Made by a program: the position numbers and the translations under genes. A stretch of DNA of 64,000 nucleotides, from assembly GCA_016716535.1 (NCBI GenBank), contig JADJWD010000004.1, forward strand, positions 434,001 through 498,000, written 5' to 3'. This document shows, in pieces, positions 1 to 9,812 of this stretch (its first letter is position 1; every line of letters begins with the position of its first letter). This stretch comes from Betaproteobacteria bacterium (lineage in GTDB: Bacteria > Pseudomonadota > Gammaproteobacteria > Burkholderiales > Burkholderiaceae_C). The notes under the pieces are model-generated. The model was not told the DNA's origin. It did no database searches and saw only the letters and a list, made by a program, of their open reading frames with translations.

Positions 1-3000
1 GCGCGCCACCGTCGCGGCGTCGCCGCGCTGCGAGAAGTCGGCATAACCCTCGCCGTGCGCCACGGCGATCGGGATGCGGCTGCCGGCCATGCCGGTGAAG
101 AAGAGGCTCGGGCTCTCCAGCACCTCGACGAGTGACAGCCGCGCCTCGAACTGCTCGCTCTTGTTGCGCGTGAACTTCGGCCACGACGAGGTGCCGGGGA
201 TCAGCGGCGCGAGTGCCGCCATCATCTGGCAGCCGTTGCACACGCCGAGCGCGAAGACATCGGGCCGCGCAAAGAACGCCGCGAACGCATCGGCGAGCGC
301 CGGGTTGAAGAGGATCGAGCGCGCCCAGCCCTCGCCGGCCCCGAGCGTGTCGCCGTAGCTGAAGCCGCCGCAGGCCACCAGCCCCTGGAACTGCGCCAGC
401 CGCGCGCGGCCGGCCTGCAGATCGCTCATGTGCACGTCGAACGTCTCGAAGCCCGCCTGCGCCATCGCGTAGCTCATCTCGAGGTGCGAGTTGACGCCCT
501 GCTCGCGCAGGATCGCGACGGCCGGGCGCGCGCTGTGCACGGCCGGCGCGGCGAGTGCCTGGGCGCCGGCATCGAACGTCAGGTGCAGGTGCAGCCCCGG
601 GTCGTCGGCGGCGCCGGCGGCTTCGTGCTCGGCATCGGCACAGACCGGGTTGTCGCGCTGGCGCGCGATGCGCCAGCTCACCGTGTCCCACTCGCGGTGC
701 AACTCCGCCAGCGGCGCGGCGTAGACGCACTTCGTGTCGCGCCAGACCTCCATCACGCCGCGCGTGTTGGGCTTGCCGATGACATGCGCGTGCCGCGCCA
801 GGCCGTGCCGGCGCAGCACCGCGATCACAGCATCGCGCTCGCTCGTGCGCACCTGCAGCACGACGCCCGGCTCCTCGTTGAAGAGCGCCTTCAGCGTCAG
901 CTCGCGCCGCCGCTCGCTGACCTGCCCCGCCCAGTTCTTGCTGTCGCCGTATTCGGCGCGGCTGTCGGCGATGCCGTCGCCTTCGGTGACGAGGATGTCG
1001 ACGTTCAGGCTCACGCCCTGGTGGCCCGCGAACGCCATCTCGCAGACGCAAGACCAGAGGCCGCCGTCGCTGCGGTCGTGGTAGGCGAGGATCTGCCCGG
1101 CCGCGCGCAGTTCGTTGACCGCCGCGACCAGCGCTTTCAGCGCCGCAGGGTCATCGAGGTCCGGCACGCGGTCGCCGAAGCGGCCGAGCACCTGCGCGAG
1201 CATCGAGCCGGCCATGCGCATGCGGCCGGCGCCGAGGTCCACCAGGATCAGCGTCGTGTCGCTGGCATCGGCGGGCGGCGCGAGCTGAGGCGTCAGCGTG
1301 CCGCGCACGTCGGGCAACGCCGCGAAGGCGCTGACGATCAGCGACACCGGCGCGGTGACCTGGCGCTCCTGGCCGCTTGCTGCGTCACGCCAGCGCGTGC
1401 GCATCGACAACGAGTCCTTGCCCACCGGGATGCCGATGCCGAGCGCCGGCGCGAGTTCGAGGCCGACCGCCTTCACGGTGTCGTACAGCGCCGCGTCCTC
1501 GCCCGGCTCGCCGCAGGCGGCCATCCAGTTCGCGCTGAGCTTGACGCGTGAAAGCTCGATCGGCGCGGCCAGCAGGTTCAGCACCGCCTCGGCCACCGCC
1601 ATGCGGCCCGACGCCGGCGCGTCCAGCGCCGCCAGCGGCGTGCGCTCGCCCATCGCCATGACCTCGCCGGCAAGGCCCGCGTAGTCCGCCAGCGTCACCG
1701 CGCAGTCGGCGACCGGCACCTGCCACGGGCCGACCATCGGGTCGCGGTGCGACAGGCCGCCGACCGTGCGGTCGCCGATCGTGATCAGGAACCGCTTGCT
1801 CGCCACCGTCGGATGGCGCAGCACGTCGCGCGCGACGACCGCGAGGTCCACGCCGGTGAGATCGAGCGCCGGCTCTTGGCGCGGCACGCGCTGCACGTCG
1901 CGGTGCATCTTCGGCGGCTTGCCGAGCAGCACCTCCATCGGCATGTCGATCACACGCTCGCCGCTTTCTTGCTGCTCCACTTCGAGCTGCGGCTCGGCCG
2001 TTGCGCGGCCCACGACCGCGAACGGGCAGCGCTCGCGCGCGCACATCTGCTCGAAGAGCGGCAGCAGCGCCGGCGCCACGGCCAGCACGTAGCGCTCCTG
2101 GCTCTCGTTGCACCAGATCTCGCGCGGCGCGAGGCCGCTTTCCTCGAGCGGCACCTGCGAAAGATCGAAGCGCGCGCCGAGGCCCGCGCCGTCGACGAGT
2201 TCGGGGAACGCATTCGACAGGCCGCCGGCGCCGACATCGTGGATCGCGAGGATCGGGTTGTGCTCGCCGAGCGCCCAGCAGTGGTTGATGACCTCCTGCG
2301 CGCGGCGCTGGATCTCCGGGTTGCCGCGCTGCACGCTGTCGAAGTCCAGCGCCGCGGTGTTGCTGCCGGCGGCCATCGAGCTGGCCGCGCCGCCGCCCAT
2401 GCCGATGCGCATGCCGGGGCCGCCGAGCTGCACGAGCAGCGTGCCGGCCGGGAACTGCACCTTGTGCGTCTGCGCCGCGCTGATGCTGCCCAGGCCGCCC
2501 GCGATCATGATCGGCTTGTGGTAGCCGCGCACGACGCCGGCCACCCGCTGCTCGAAGACGCGGAAGAAGCCGCCGAGGTTCGGCCGGCCGAACTCGTTGT
2601 TGAACGCGGCGCCGCCGAGCGGGCCTTCGGTCATGATCGACAAGGCGCTGGCAATGTGCGCCGGCCGGCCGACAGGCGCGCGCTCCCAGGGTTCGGGCGA
2701 CTCGCTGCCCTCGGCGCCGTCGAGGGCGCCCAGGTGCAGGTTGCTCACCGCAAAGCCGGTGAGCCCGGCCTTCGGCCGCGCGCCGCGGCCGGTGGCGCCC
2801 TCGTCGCGAATCTCGCCGCCGGCGCCAGTGGCCGCACCCGGGAACGGCGAGATCGCCGTCGGGTGGTTGTGCGTCTCCACCTTCATCAGCACGTGCGCGA
2901 CCTCGGGCCGCGCGGCGTAGGCCGGCGCGTTGGTGAAGCCCGCCGGCGCCCAGCGCTCGATCGGGCCGCCTTCCATCACCGCGGCGTTGTCGCTGTAGGC

Positions 3001-3798
3001 GACGACGCTGTGCTGCGGCGAGACGCGCTCGGTGTGCCGGATCATCTGGAACATCGACAGCGGCTGGTGCTCGCCGTCGATCGTGAACTCGGCGTTGAAG
3101 ATCTTGTGCCGACAATGCTCGCTGTTGGCCTGCGCGAACATCATCAGCTCGACATCGCTCGGGTTGCGGCCGAGCTTCGTGAACGCCGCGACGAGGTAGT
3201 CGATTTCGTCGGCCGAGAGCGCGAGGCCGAATTCGGTGTTCGCTTTCTCCAGCGCACCACGGCCAGCGCCCAGCACATCGACATGCGCCAGCGGCGGCGC
3301 CGGCTGCGGGTCGAACAGGTGCCGCGCCGCGTCGCGCTCGAAGGCGACGCTCTCGGTCATGCGGTCGTGCAGCAGCGCCGCAACGGCCGCGCGTTCGTCG
3401 GCACCGAGCGGCTTCGCACCACCGAGCAGGCCGCCCTTCAGCACGAGATGGAACTCGGTGACCCGCTCGATGCGGTGCATCTGGGCGCCGCAGTTGCGCG
3501 CGATGTCGCTTGCCTTGCTCGCCCACGGTGACACGGTGCCCAGGCGCGGCATCACGACGACGCGTTCGCCCCCCGCAGAGCCTGCGTAGGCGTCGCCATA
3601 GGCGAGCAGCCCCTCGAGCTTGTCGAGGTTCGCGGGCTCGGGCGGCGCGTCGAACGCGACCCAGTGCACGTACTGCGCGGCCACCGCGGTGATGCGCGGG
3701 CACGCCGCGCGCAGCCGCCGCAACAGGGCCTCGGCGCGGAAGGTGCTCAGGGCATTGCCGCCCTCGAAGAACTGCAGGATCAGGGGCGCGGCGGACAT
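1..3798 (-). CDS. purL: Phosphoribosylformylglycinamidine synthase (large single-chain PurL), 3' end outside window
   Basis: Fourth step of de novo purine synthesis: ATP- and glutamine-dependent conversion of FGAR to FGAM in the cytosol. The window holds 1266 codons from an ATG at 3798; the proteobacterial single-chain enzyme is about 1300 residues, so only the last few dozen are missing. The N-terminus reads MSAAPLILQFFEG, typical of PurL. The signature NSEHCRH and the metal/ATP-binding KVETHNHPTAISP are visible in the first half. The C-terminal glutaminase domain has its nucleophile in LGVCNGCQM (Cys about 1187) and the His of the triad in AVAHGEG near the window edge. It is transcribed divergently from map across a 137-base gap. 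The frame is intact throughout. Confidence 0.97.
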   Translation of the reverse strand, partial: MSAAPLILQFFEGGNALSTFRAEALLRRLRAACPRITAVAAQYVHWVAFDAPPEPANLDKLEGLLAYGDAYAGSAGGERVVVMPRLGTVSPWASKASDIARNCGAQMHRIERVTEFHLVLKGGLLGGAKPLGADERAAVAALLHDRMTESVAFERDAARHLFDPQPAPPLAHVDVLGAGRGALEKANTEFGLALSADEIDYLVAAFTKLGRNPSDVELMMFAQANSEHCRHKIFNAEFTIDGEHQPLSMFQMIRHTERVSPQHSVVAYSDNAAVMEGGPIERWAPAGFTNAPAYAARPEVAHVLMKVETHNHPTAISPFPGAATGAGGEIRDEGATGRGARPKAGLTGFAVSNLHLGALDGAEGSESPEPWERAPVGRPAHIASALSIMTEGPLGGAAFNNEFGRPNLGGFFRVFEQRVAGVVRGYHKPIMIAGGLGSISAAQTHKVQFPAGTLLVQLGGPGMRIGMGGGAASSMAAGSNTAALDFDSVQRGNPEIQRRAQEVINHCWALGEHNPILAIHDVGAGGLSNAFPELVDGAGLGARFDLSQVPLEESGLAPREIWCNESQERYVLAVAPALLPLFEQMCARERCPFAVVGRATAEPQLEVEQQESGERVIDMPMEVLLGKPPKMHRDVQRVPRQEPALDLTGVDLAVVARDVLRHPTVASKRFLITIGDRTVGGLSHRDPMVGPWQVPVADCAVTLADYAGLAGEVMAMGERTPLAALDAPASGRMAVAEAVLNLLAAPIELSRVKLSANWMAACGEPGEDAALYDTVKAVGLELAPALGIGIPVGKDSLSMRTRWRDAASGQERQVTAPVSLIVSAFAALPDVRGTLTPQLAPPADASDTTLILVDLGAGRMRMAGSMLAQVLGRFGDRVPDLDDPAALKALVAAVNELRAAGQILAYHDRSDGGLWSCVCEMAFAGHQGVSLNVDILVTEGDGIADSRAEYGDSKNWAGQVSERRRELTLKALFNEEPGVVLQVRTSERDAVIAVLRRHGLARHAHVIGKPNTRGVMEVWRDTKCVYAAPLAELHREWDTVSWRIARQRDNPVCADAEHEAAGAADDPGLHLHLTFDAGAQALAAPAVHSARPAVAILREQGVNSHLEMSYAMAQAGFETFDVHMSDLQAGRARLAQFQGLVACGGFSYGDTLGAGEGWARSILFNPALADAFAAFFARPDVFALGVCNGCQMMAALAPLIPGTSSWPKFTRNKSEQFEARLSLVEVLESPSLFFTGMAGSRIPIAVAHGEGYADFSQRGDAATVAR

Positions 3799-3935
3799 GC
3801 AGTAATTGCGCAGGGCGCGAGGCGCAGTCAAAGGCAGGGATTCTAGGTGGCTGGGCATAATCGCCCCCCGATGCATCCCCCGCCTTCCCTGCCGCCACGC
3901 CTCGTATGGCGCCCGCGCGGCCCCGGTATCGACCC
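3799..3935. promoter_or_regulatory. Divergent purL/map intergenic region
   Basis: A 137-base gap between two genes transcribed away from each other, so both promoters should lie here. On the plus strand a -10-like cataat sits at 3856-3861, just before the map leader. No clear -35 element or PurR-type operator was recognised. Inference only. Confidence 0.3.
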
Positions 3936-4823
3936 ATGCCCATCCCGCTGAAGACCGGTGCCGAGATCGACGGCATGCGCCTGGCCGGCCGCCTGGCCAG
4001 CGAGGTGCTCGACCTGCTGGCCGAGCACGTGCGCCCCGGCGTCACGACGCTCGAGCTCGACCGCATCGCGCACGAGCACATCACGCGCGTGCAAGGCGCC
4101 GTGCCGGCCACGCTCGGCTACGCGCCGCCCGGCTACCCGGCGTACCCGGCGTCGCTGTGCTCGTCGATCAACGACGTCGTCTGCCACGGCATCCCCGACG
4201 AGCGGCCGCTGAAGAACGGCGACATCGTCAACGTCGACGTCACCGTCATCAAGGATGGCTGGCACGGCGACAACAGCCGCATGTACGTGGTCGGCGAGAC
4301 AAGCATCGCCGCCCGGCGGCTGTGCCGCCTGACGTTCGACGCGATGTGGAAGGGCATCGTCAAGGTCAGGCCCGGCGCGCGCCTCGGGGACATCGGCCAC
4401 GCGATCCAGACGTTTGCCGAAGCGGCCGGGTTCTCGGTCGTGCGCGAGTTCTGCGGCCACGGCGTCGGCGCGCGCTTCCACGAGGAGCCACAGGTGCTGC
4501 ACTACGGCCGCCCGGGCACGCTCGAGGAGCTGGTGCCGGGGATGATCTTCACGATCGAGCCGATGATCAACGCCGGCCGGCGCGAGATCAAGGAAGACCG
4601 GCGCGGCAACCGGCCGTACGACGGCTGGACGATCGTCACGCGCGACCGGTCGCTCTCGGCGCAGTGGGAGCACACGGTGCTCGTCACCGACACCGCCTAC
4701 GAGGTGCTGACGGTGTCGGCCGGCAGCCCGCCGCCGCCGGACTTTGCGCCGCTTGGCTACAACGCGGCCGGCGCCCCCGTGGCGCGGCAGGGCAGCGTCG
4801 CCACCGCGGCCACCGCGCCCTGA
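3936..4823 (+). CDS. map: Type I methionine aminopeptidase
   Basis: Removes the initiator methionine from nascent proteins. The preferred start is the ATG at 3936 (MPIPLKTGAEIDGMR), which matches the usual family N-terminus; an ATG 30 bases upstream would add an atypical MAPARPRYRP. The 295-residue product shows the pita-bread metal ligands: His in NDVVCHGIP, Asp in VNVDVT and in HGDNSR, His in FCGHGVG, Glu in FTIEPM and Glu in QWEHTVL. The tail after the catalytic core (SPPPPDF onward, about 35 residues, Ala/Gly/Pro-rich) is longer than in E. coli. glnD follows 18 bases after the stop, so the two are probably co-transcribed; in many proteobacteria map is also next to glnD. Confidence 0.96.
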   Translation: MPIPLKTGAEIDGMRLAGRLASEVLDLLAEHVRPGVTTLELDRIAHEHITRVQGAVPATLGYAPPGYPAYPASLCSSINDVVCHGIPDERPLKNGDIVNVDVTVIKDGWHGDNSRMYVVGETSIAARRLCRLTFDAMWKGIVKVRPGARLGDIGHAIQTFAEAAGFSVVREFCGHGVGARFHEEPQVLHYGRPGTLEELVPGMIFTIEPMINAGRREIKEDRRGNRPYDGWTIVTRDRSLSAQWEHTVLVTDTAYEVLTVSAGSPPPPDFAPLGYNAAGAPVARQGSVATAATAP

Positions 4824-4841
4824 GAGGCTGAGCCTCCGACC

Positions 4842-7526
4842 TTGGCTGCCGCCCTGGCCCCGGCTCCGCCCCCGGCCGCCGAGGGCCTGCCGGCGCTCAG
4901 GCAGCGCTACAAGAGCGGCAAGGCCGAACTGGTCGAGCATTTCCTCGCCACGCAGCGGCCAGGCGCCGCGGTCGCGGCGCGTTTGCTGCGCGCGCTGGCG
5001 CGCCACGTCGACGCGACGCTCGGTGCGCTGTGGGCGCAGCAGCGGATGAACGTGCTGGCGCCGCGCGCCGCGCTGGTGGCGGTGGGCGGCTTCGGCCGCG
5101 GCGAGTTGTTCCCGCACTCGGACATCGACCTGCTGGTGCTGCTGCCGCCGAGTGACGAGGCCGCGGACGGCGAGCCGGCGCCCGACGGTGCAACGCATGA
5201 GCAAGCGCCCCGGGAAGCAAGCCAGGAAGCGGTCGCCGCCTTCATCACCGCCTGCTGGGACATCGGCCTCGAATGCGGCTCGGCGGTGCGCACCGTCGCC
5301 GAGTGCCTGGCCGAGTCGGCGCGCGACGTGACGGTGCAGACCTCGCTGCTCGAAGCGCGCCTCGTCTGCGGCCACAAGCGCCTCTTCGCGACGCTGCGCG
5401 AGGCGCTGGCGCAGGCGATGGACGCGCGCGCCTTCTTCACCGCGAAGACGCTCGAGATGCGCCAGCGGCACGTCAAGTACGAAGGCACGCCGTATGCGCT
5501 CGAGCCCAACTGCAAGGAAAGCCCGGGCGGCCTGCGTGATCTGCAGGTCGTCATCTGGGTGGCGCGCGCGGCGGGCCTGGGCCGCACCTGGGCCGAACTC
5601 GCGGCCAAGGGGCTGATCACGCCGTTCGAGGCCGGCCAGCTCGCCAAGCACGAAGGCACGCTTCGGCTCGTGCGCGCGCGACTGCACGCCGTGGCCGGCC
5701 GGCGCGAAGACCGCCTCGTGTTCGACCTGCAGACCGCCGTCGCCGAGAGCTTCGGCCTCGTGCCGACGAAGGGCCAGCGCCCTTCGGAGGCGCTGATGCA
5801 CCGCTACTACTGGGCGGCCAAGGCGGTGACGCAGCTCAACCAGATCCTGATGCTCAACATCGAGGAGCGCATCGCCGGCTCGGAAAGCTCGCCGATGCGG
5901 CCGATCAACGCGCGCTTCCTCGACCGCGGCGGCGCGCTCGAGGTGGCGAGCGACGACCTCTACTTCCGCGAGCCGCACGCGATCCTCGAGACCTTCCTCG
6001 TCTTCGTGCAGACGCCGGGGTTGCGGGGCCTGTCGGCGCGCACGCTGAGGGCGCTGTACAACGCGCGCAACGTGATGGACGCGGGCTTCAGGCGCGACCC
6101 GGAGAACCGGCGCCTCTTCATGGAGATCCTGCGCCAGCCCAAGGGGCAGACGCACGCGCTCAGGCTGATGAACCAGACCTCGGTGCTCGGGCGCTACCTC
6201 TGGGTCTTCCGCCGCATCGTCGGGCGCATGCAGCACGACCTGTTCCACGTCTACACCGTGGACCAGCACATCCTGATGGTCGTGCGCAACGTGCGGCGCT
6301 TCTTCATCCCCGAGCACGCGCACGAGTACCCGTTCTTGAGCCAGCTCGCCGCCGAGTGGGACCGGCCGTGGATCCTCTACATCGCGGCGATCTTCCACGA
6401 CGTGGCCAAGGGGCGCGGCGGCGACCACTCCGATCTCGGCGCGGCCGAAGTGCGCCGCTTCAACCGCGAGCACGGCATCACCGGCGACGACGCGCAGCTG
6501 ATCGAGTTCCTCGTGCGCCACCACCTGACGATGAGCTGGCTGGCGCAGAAAGAGGACCTCGCCGACGCCGAGGTGATCCGCGGCTTCGCAAAGCAGGTCG
6601 GCACGCCGCGGCGGCTCAACGCGCTGTACCTGCTGACGGTGGCCGACATCCGCGGCACGAGCCCGAAGGTGTGGAACGCCTGGAAGGGCAAGCTGCTGGA
6701 AGACCTGTACCGGCTGACGCTGCGGGCGCTGGGCGGCGCGCAGCCCGACGCGCACGCCGAGATCGAGGCGCGCAAGGTCGAGGCGCGGCACTTGCTGGCG
6801 CTGCACTCGGCGCTGCCCGGCACCGAAGAGCCGCTGTGGAAGACGCTCGAGGTGAGCTACTTCGCGCGCCACGACGCGGCCGAGATCGCCTGGCATGCGC
6901 GCTCGCTGTGGCGGCACGTCAAGACGGCGCGGCCCGTGGTGCGCGCGCGGCCCTCGTCGGTGGGCGAAGGGCTGCAGGTGCTCGTCTATTCGCCCGACCA
7001 GCCCGACCTCTTTGCACGCATCTGCGGCTACTTCGACAACGCCGGCTTCAGCATCCAGGACGCGAAGATCCACACGACGCGCGCCGGCTATGCGCTCGAC
7101 ACCTTCCAGGTCACCAGTTCACTGGCCGGCGACGACGGCGAACTCGACCACCGCAGCCTGATCTCGCTGGTGGAGACGCAGGCCGTGCAGGCGCTCGCCG
7201 CCACCGGGCCGCTGCCCGAGCCGCGGCGCGGCCGCGTCTCGCGCCGGGTGCGCAGCTTCCCCGTCATCCCGCGCGTCTCGCTCGTGCCCGACGAGCGCGC
7301 GCAGCGCTGGCTGCTCACCGTCTCGGCGAGCGACCGCACCGGCTTGCTCTACGCCGTGGCGCGTGTGCTCGCCGCGCACCACATCAATCTGCAACTGGCC
7401 AAGGTGACGACGCTCGGCGAGCGCGTCGAGGACACCTTCCTCGTCGACGGCGCGGCGCTGCAGCGGCCGAAGGCGCAACTGCGCATCGAGAGCGAGATCC
7501 TCGACGCCGTCGCGGCGCCGGCCTGA
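4842..7526 (+). CDS. glnD: Bifunctional [protein-PII] uridylyltransferase/uridylyl-removing enzyme
   Basis: Nitrogen sensor that uridylylates PII at low glutamine and removes UMP at high glutamine. The product is 894 residues, close to the E. coli length of 890. Domain order: nucleotidyltransferase with GGFGRGELFPHSDIDLL at about 82-98 (the two catalytic Asp are in DID); an HD hydrolase domain with FHDVAKGRGGDHSDLG around residue 518; and two C-terminal ACT domains starting near 711 (LQVLVYSPDQPDLF) and 824 (LLTVSASDRTGLLYAVA), which bind glutamine. The start chosen is TTG at 4842. It is an unusual codon, but the frame has no better candidate before the conserved core. Lies between map and mnmH in the same direction. 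Confidence 0.96.
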   Translation: MAAALAPAPPPAAEGLPALRQRYKSGKAELVEHFLATQRPGAAVAARLLRALARHVDATLGALWAQQRMNVLAPRAALVAVGGFGRGELFPHSDIDLLVLLPPSDEAADGEPAPDGATHEQAPREASQEAVAAFITACWDIGLECGSAVRTVAECLAESARDVTVQTSLLEARLVCGHKRLFATLREALAQAMDARAFFTAKTLEMRQRHVKYEGTPYALEPNCKESPGGLRDLQVVIWVARAAGLGRTWAELAAKGLITPFEAGQLAKHEGTLRLVRARLHAVAGRREDRLVFDLQTAVAESFGLVPTKGQRPSEALMHRYYWAAKAVTQLNQILMLNIEERIAGSESSPMRPINARFLDRGGALEVASDDLYFREPHAILETFLVFVQTPGLRGLSARTLRALYNARNVMDAGFRRDPENRRLFMEILRQPKGQTHALRLMNQTSVLGRYLWVFRRIVGRMQHDLFHVYTVDQHILMVVRNVRRFFIPEHAHEYPFLSQLAAEWDRPWILYIAAIFHDVAKGRGGDHSDLGAAEVRRFNREHGITGDDAQLIEFLVRHHLTMSWLAQKEDLADAEVIRGFAKQVGTPRRLNALYLLTVADIRGTSPKVWNAWKGKLLEDLYRLTLRALGGAQPDAHAEIEARKVEARHLLALHSALPGTEEPLWKTLEVSYFARHDAAEIAWHARSLWRHVKTARPVVRARPSSVGEGLQVLVYSPDQPDLFARICGYFDNAGFSIQDAKIHTTRAGYALDTFQVTSSLAGDDGELDHRSLISLVETQAVQALAATGPLPEPRRGRVSRRVRSFPVIPRVSLVPDERAQRWLLTVSASDRTGLLYAVARVLAAHHINLQLAKVTTLGERVEDTFLVDGAALQRPKAQLRIESEILDAVAAPA

Positions 7527-7539
7527 GGGCACGAAGGCG

Positions 7540-8649
7540 ATGGCGGTGCAGCGCATCAGCGCCGAAGCGGCGATCGAGCGGCTCGCGTCGTTCGACGCCG
7601 TCATCGACGCGCGCAGCCCCGCCGAACACGCCGAAGATCGCCTGCCCGGCGCGCTCAACTGGCCGTCGCTCGACGACGCCGAGCGCGCCGAGATCGGCAC
7701 GGTCTACAAGCAGGTCTCGGCCTTCGAGGCGCGCAAGCGCGGCGCCGTGCTCGTGGCGCGCAACATCGCGCGCCACGTCGAACGCGAGGCGCTCGACCTG
7801 CCGCGCGAGTGGGCGCCGCTGGTCTACTGCTGGCGCGGCGGCCAGCGCTCGGGGGCGCTGGCCACCGTGCTCGACGCGATCGGCTTTCGCGTCCACCTGC
7901 TCGAAGGCGGCTACCGCGAGTTCCGCCGCGCCGTGCTGCGCGAGTTGGAGACGCTGCCGGCACGGCTGCCGCTGCGCGTGCTGGCCGGGCGCACCGGCAG
8001 CGGCAAGAGCCGGCTGCTCGGCGCGCTAGCCGCGGCCGGCACGCAGGTGCTCGACCTCGAGGCACTGGCGCAGCATCGCGGCTCGGTGCTCGGGCTCGTG
8101 CCGGGCGAGGTGCAGCCTTCGCAGAAGGCGTTCGAGACGGCGCTGTGGCAGGCGATGCGCGGCTTCGACCCGGCACGCGCCGTCTGGGTCGAAAGCGAAA
8201 GCCGAACGATCGGCCGGCTGCGCCTGCCCGAGGCGCTGCTCGTGCGCATGCGCGAGGCGCCGTGCACCGCGGTGCAGATGCCGCTGGATGCGCGCGTGGC
8301 GTTCTTGATGAACGACTACGGCCACTTCGTGCGCGACGCCGCGGCCACCGAGGCCTTCTGCGAGCGCCTCGCGGCGCTGCGCGAACACTGCGGCAGCGCC
8401 ACCGTCGAGCGCTGGCAACGCGAGGCGCGCGCCGGCGAGCACGCCAACGTCGTGCGCGAACTGCTCGTGCAGCACTACGACCCGGTCTACGAGCGCTCGA
8501 TGGCGCGCAACTACGCCGGCTACAAGGCCGCCGCGGCGTTGCCGCTGGCCGATGGCAGCGCCGGGAGCCTGGCCGCGGCGGTGGCGGTTTGTGCTGCTGA
8601 CACCTCGATCTCGATGCACGCCCCGGCCGACGCTGGCGGCGGTGGCTGA
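7540..8649 (+). CDS. mnmH: tRNA 2-selenouridine synthase
   Basis: Replaces sulfur by selenium at the wobble 2-thiouridine of tRNAs for Lys, Glu and Gln, through a geranylated intermediate, using selenophosphate. The 369-residue product has an N-terminal rhodanese domain with the active Cys about 97 in VYCWRGGQRSG. A P-loop GRTGSGKS follows at about 150-157, the usual two-domain architecture (also called SelU or YbbB). It follows glnD by 13 bases, so co-transcription is likely. The last 25 or so residues (LAAAVAVCAADTSISMHAP) are low-complexity and probably not conserved. The selenophosphate donor gene selD is not in the window. Confidence 0.93.
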   Translation: MAVQRISAEAAIERLASFDAVIDARSPAEHAEDRLPGALNWPSLDDAERAEIGTVYKQVSAFEARKRGAVLVARNIARHVEREALDLPREWAPLVYCWRGGQRSGALATVLDAIGFRVHLLEGGYREFRRAVLRELETLPARLPLRVLAGRTGSGKSRLLGALAAAGTQVLDLEALAQHRGSVLGLVPGEVQPSQKAFETALWQAMRGFDPARAVWVESESRTIGRLRLPEALLVRMREAPCTAVQMPLDARVAFLMNDYGHFVRDAAATEAFCERLAALREHCGSATVERWQREARAGEHANVVRELLVQHYDPVYERSMARNYAGYKAAAALPLADGSAGSLAAAVAVCAADTSISMHAPADAGGGG

Positions 8650-8793
8650 TCCGCATCAACGCCGCGCGCGGCGCACGCCGCTAGAGTGCGCCGCCGCCTG
8701 CCGCAGCCCATCGCCAGTCGATGGGCCGCGCAGGCGATGCCGGCCCGGCGGATACGCTTCGCAACGTTGCAGCCACCCGCCGACCGCCCGCCC

Positions 8794-9600
8794 ATGCCGC
8801 AAGCTCCCGCCGATTCCGCCGCCGCCGACTCACACCACGCGCTTGCCGTCGCCGAAGTCGGCTGGTCGCGCCCGCTCGCGTGGCTGGCGCGCGGCTGGGC
8901 CGACTTCATGCGCAGCCCGGGGCCGGGGCTCGCGCACGGTGCCGTGTGTGCGCTCTTCGGCCTGGCACTCGTGGCGCTGGCGCGCGAGCGCTTCTGGATC
9001 CTCGTCGGCGCGTGCACCGGGTTCCTGCTTGTGGCGCCCGTGGTCGCCACGGGCCTCTATGCGACGAGCCGCGCGCTCGACCAGGGCCGGCGTGCGTCGC
9101 TCGCCGACGCGGTGGCCGTGTGGCGATCGTTCGACGGCCGGCTCGTGCGCTTCGGCCTGCTGCTCGCGCTGGCCGGCACCGGCTGGGTGCTGACGAGCGC
9201 GGCGCTGATCACCGGCTTCGCCGCGGCGCCGATCCTCGGCCCGGCCGACTTCGTGCGCGAGGTCGTGCTGAACCCGCGCTCGTGGCTCTTCGAGGCCTGG
9301 CTGCTGCTGGGCGCCGTGCTCGCCGCGCCGGTGTTCGCCTCGAGCGTCGTCGCGATGCCGCTGTTGCTCGACCGGCCGGTGGGCGTGCTCACCGCGGTGC
9401 TGACGAGCTGGCGCGCGGTGCTCGGGTCGCCCGCGGCGATGGCGCTGTGGGCCTTCGTGCTGGCGCTGTTGTGCGGCATCGGCATGGGCACGGCGATGCT
9501 GGGCTTGGTCGTCGTCGTGCCCTGGCTCGGGCACGCGAGCTGGCATGCCTACCGCGACATCGTCGGCGCGGCCGGCGGCACCGCGCCTCGGAGCGGCTGA
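8794..9600 (+). CDS. DUF2189 integral membrane protein
   Basis: Predicted inner-membrane protein of unknown function, 268 residues from ATG 8794; an upstream ATG at 8686 would add a charged, poorly conserved leader. About six hydrophobic segments are visible, for example LAHGAVCALFGLALVALA, ILVGACTGFLLVAPVVATG and the strongly hydrophobic pair near the C-terminus (MALWAFVLALLCGIGMGTAM, LGLVVVVPWLGHASWHAYRD). The pattern, including PVVATGLYATSRALDQG and the closing WHAYRDI, matches DUF2189 proteins of proteobacteria. The stop TGA shares its A with the ATG of the next gene (TGATG), which indicates translational coupling in a three-gene unit. Confidence 0.85.
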   Translation: MPQAPADSAAADSHHALAVAEVGWSRPLAWLARGWADFMRSPGPGLAHGAVCALFGLALVALARERFWILVGACTGFLLVAPVVATGLYATSRALDQGRRASLADAVAVWRSFDGRLVRFGLLLALAGTGWVLTSAALITGFAAAPILGPADFVREVVLNPRSWLFEAWLLLGAVLAAPVFASSVVAMPLLLDRPVGVLTAVLTSWRAVLGSPAAMALWAFVLALLCGIGMGTAMLGLVVVVPWLGHASWHAYRDIVGAAGGTAPRSG

Positions 9601-9812
9601 TGTTCGGCTACACCGAAGAGCAGATCGCCTGGTTCGGCCTGACCTTCGGGGTCGGCGCCTTCATGCTGTACATGGTGTTCATCATCGTGCAGCTGGCGCG
9701 CGAATCGAAGGCGGGGCGCTTCGGCACCTTCGTGCTCTTCCTGGCGCTCGGCGTCGGGCTCATCGGCTTCGTCGCCAAGGGCATCATCAAGTACGTGATG
9801 GGAGTGGAGTGA
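9600..9812 (+). CDS. DUF2788 small membrane protein
   Basis: A 70-residue protein that begins MFGYTEEQIAWFGLTFGV, a hallmark N-terminus of DUF2788 proteins in beta- and gammaproteobacteria. Two transmembrane segments are visible (GAFMLYMVFIIVQLA and FVLFLALGVGLIGFVAKGII) separated by a short basic loop RESKAGR. The start ATG overlaps the previous stop, and its own stop overlaps the GTG start of the YitT-like gene. The function of the family is unknown. The gene order membrane protein/DUF2788/YitT suggests a common envelope role, but nothing in the sequence defines it. Confidence 0.88.
   Translation: MFGYTEEQIAWFGLTFGVGAFMLYMVFIIVQLARESKAGRFGTFVLFLALGVGLIGFVAKGIIKYVMGVE

Noticed and set aside
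430..1551. A 373-codon plus-strand frame opposite purL
   Set aside because: purL is uninterrupted and motif-complete on the other strand, so this frame is a shadow.
3843..7073. A 1076-codon open frame on the minus strand opposite map and glnD
   Set aside because: It is antisense to two clearly conserved genes and reads as Arg/Ala/His-rich low-complexity sequence. It arises from the high GC content at third codon positions.
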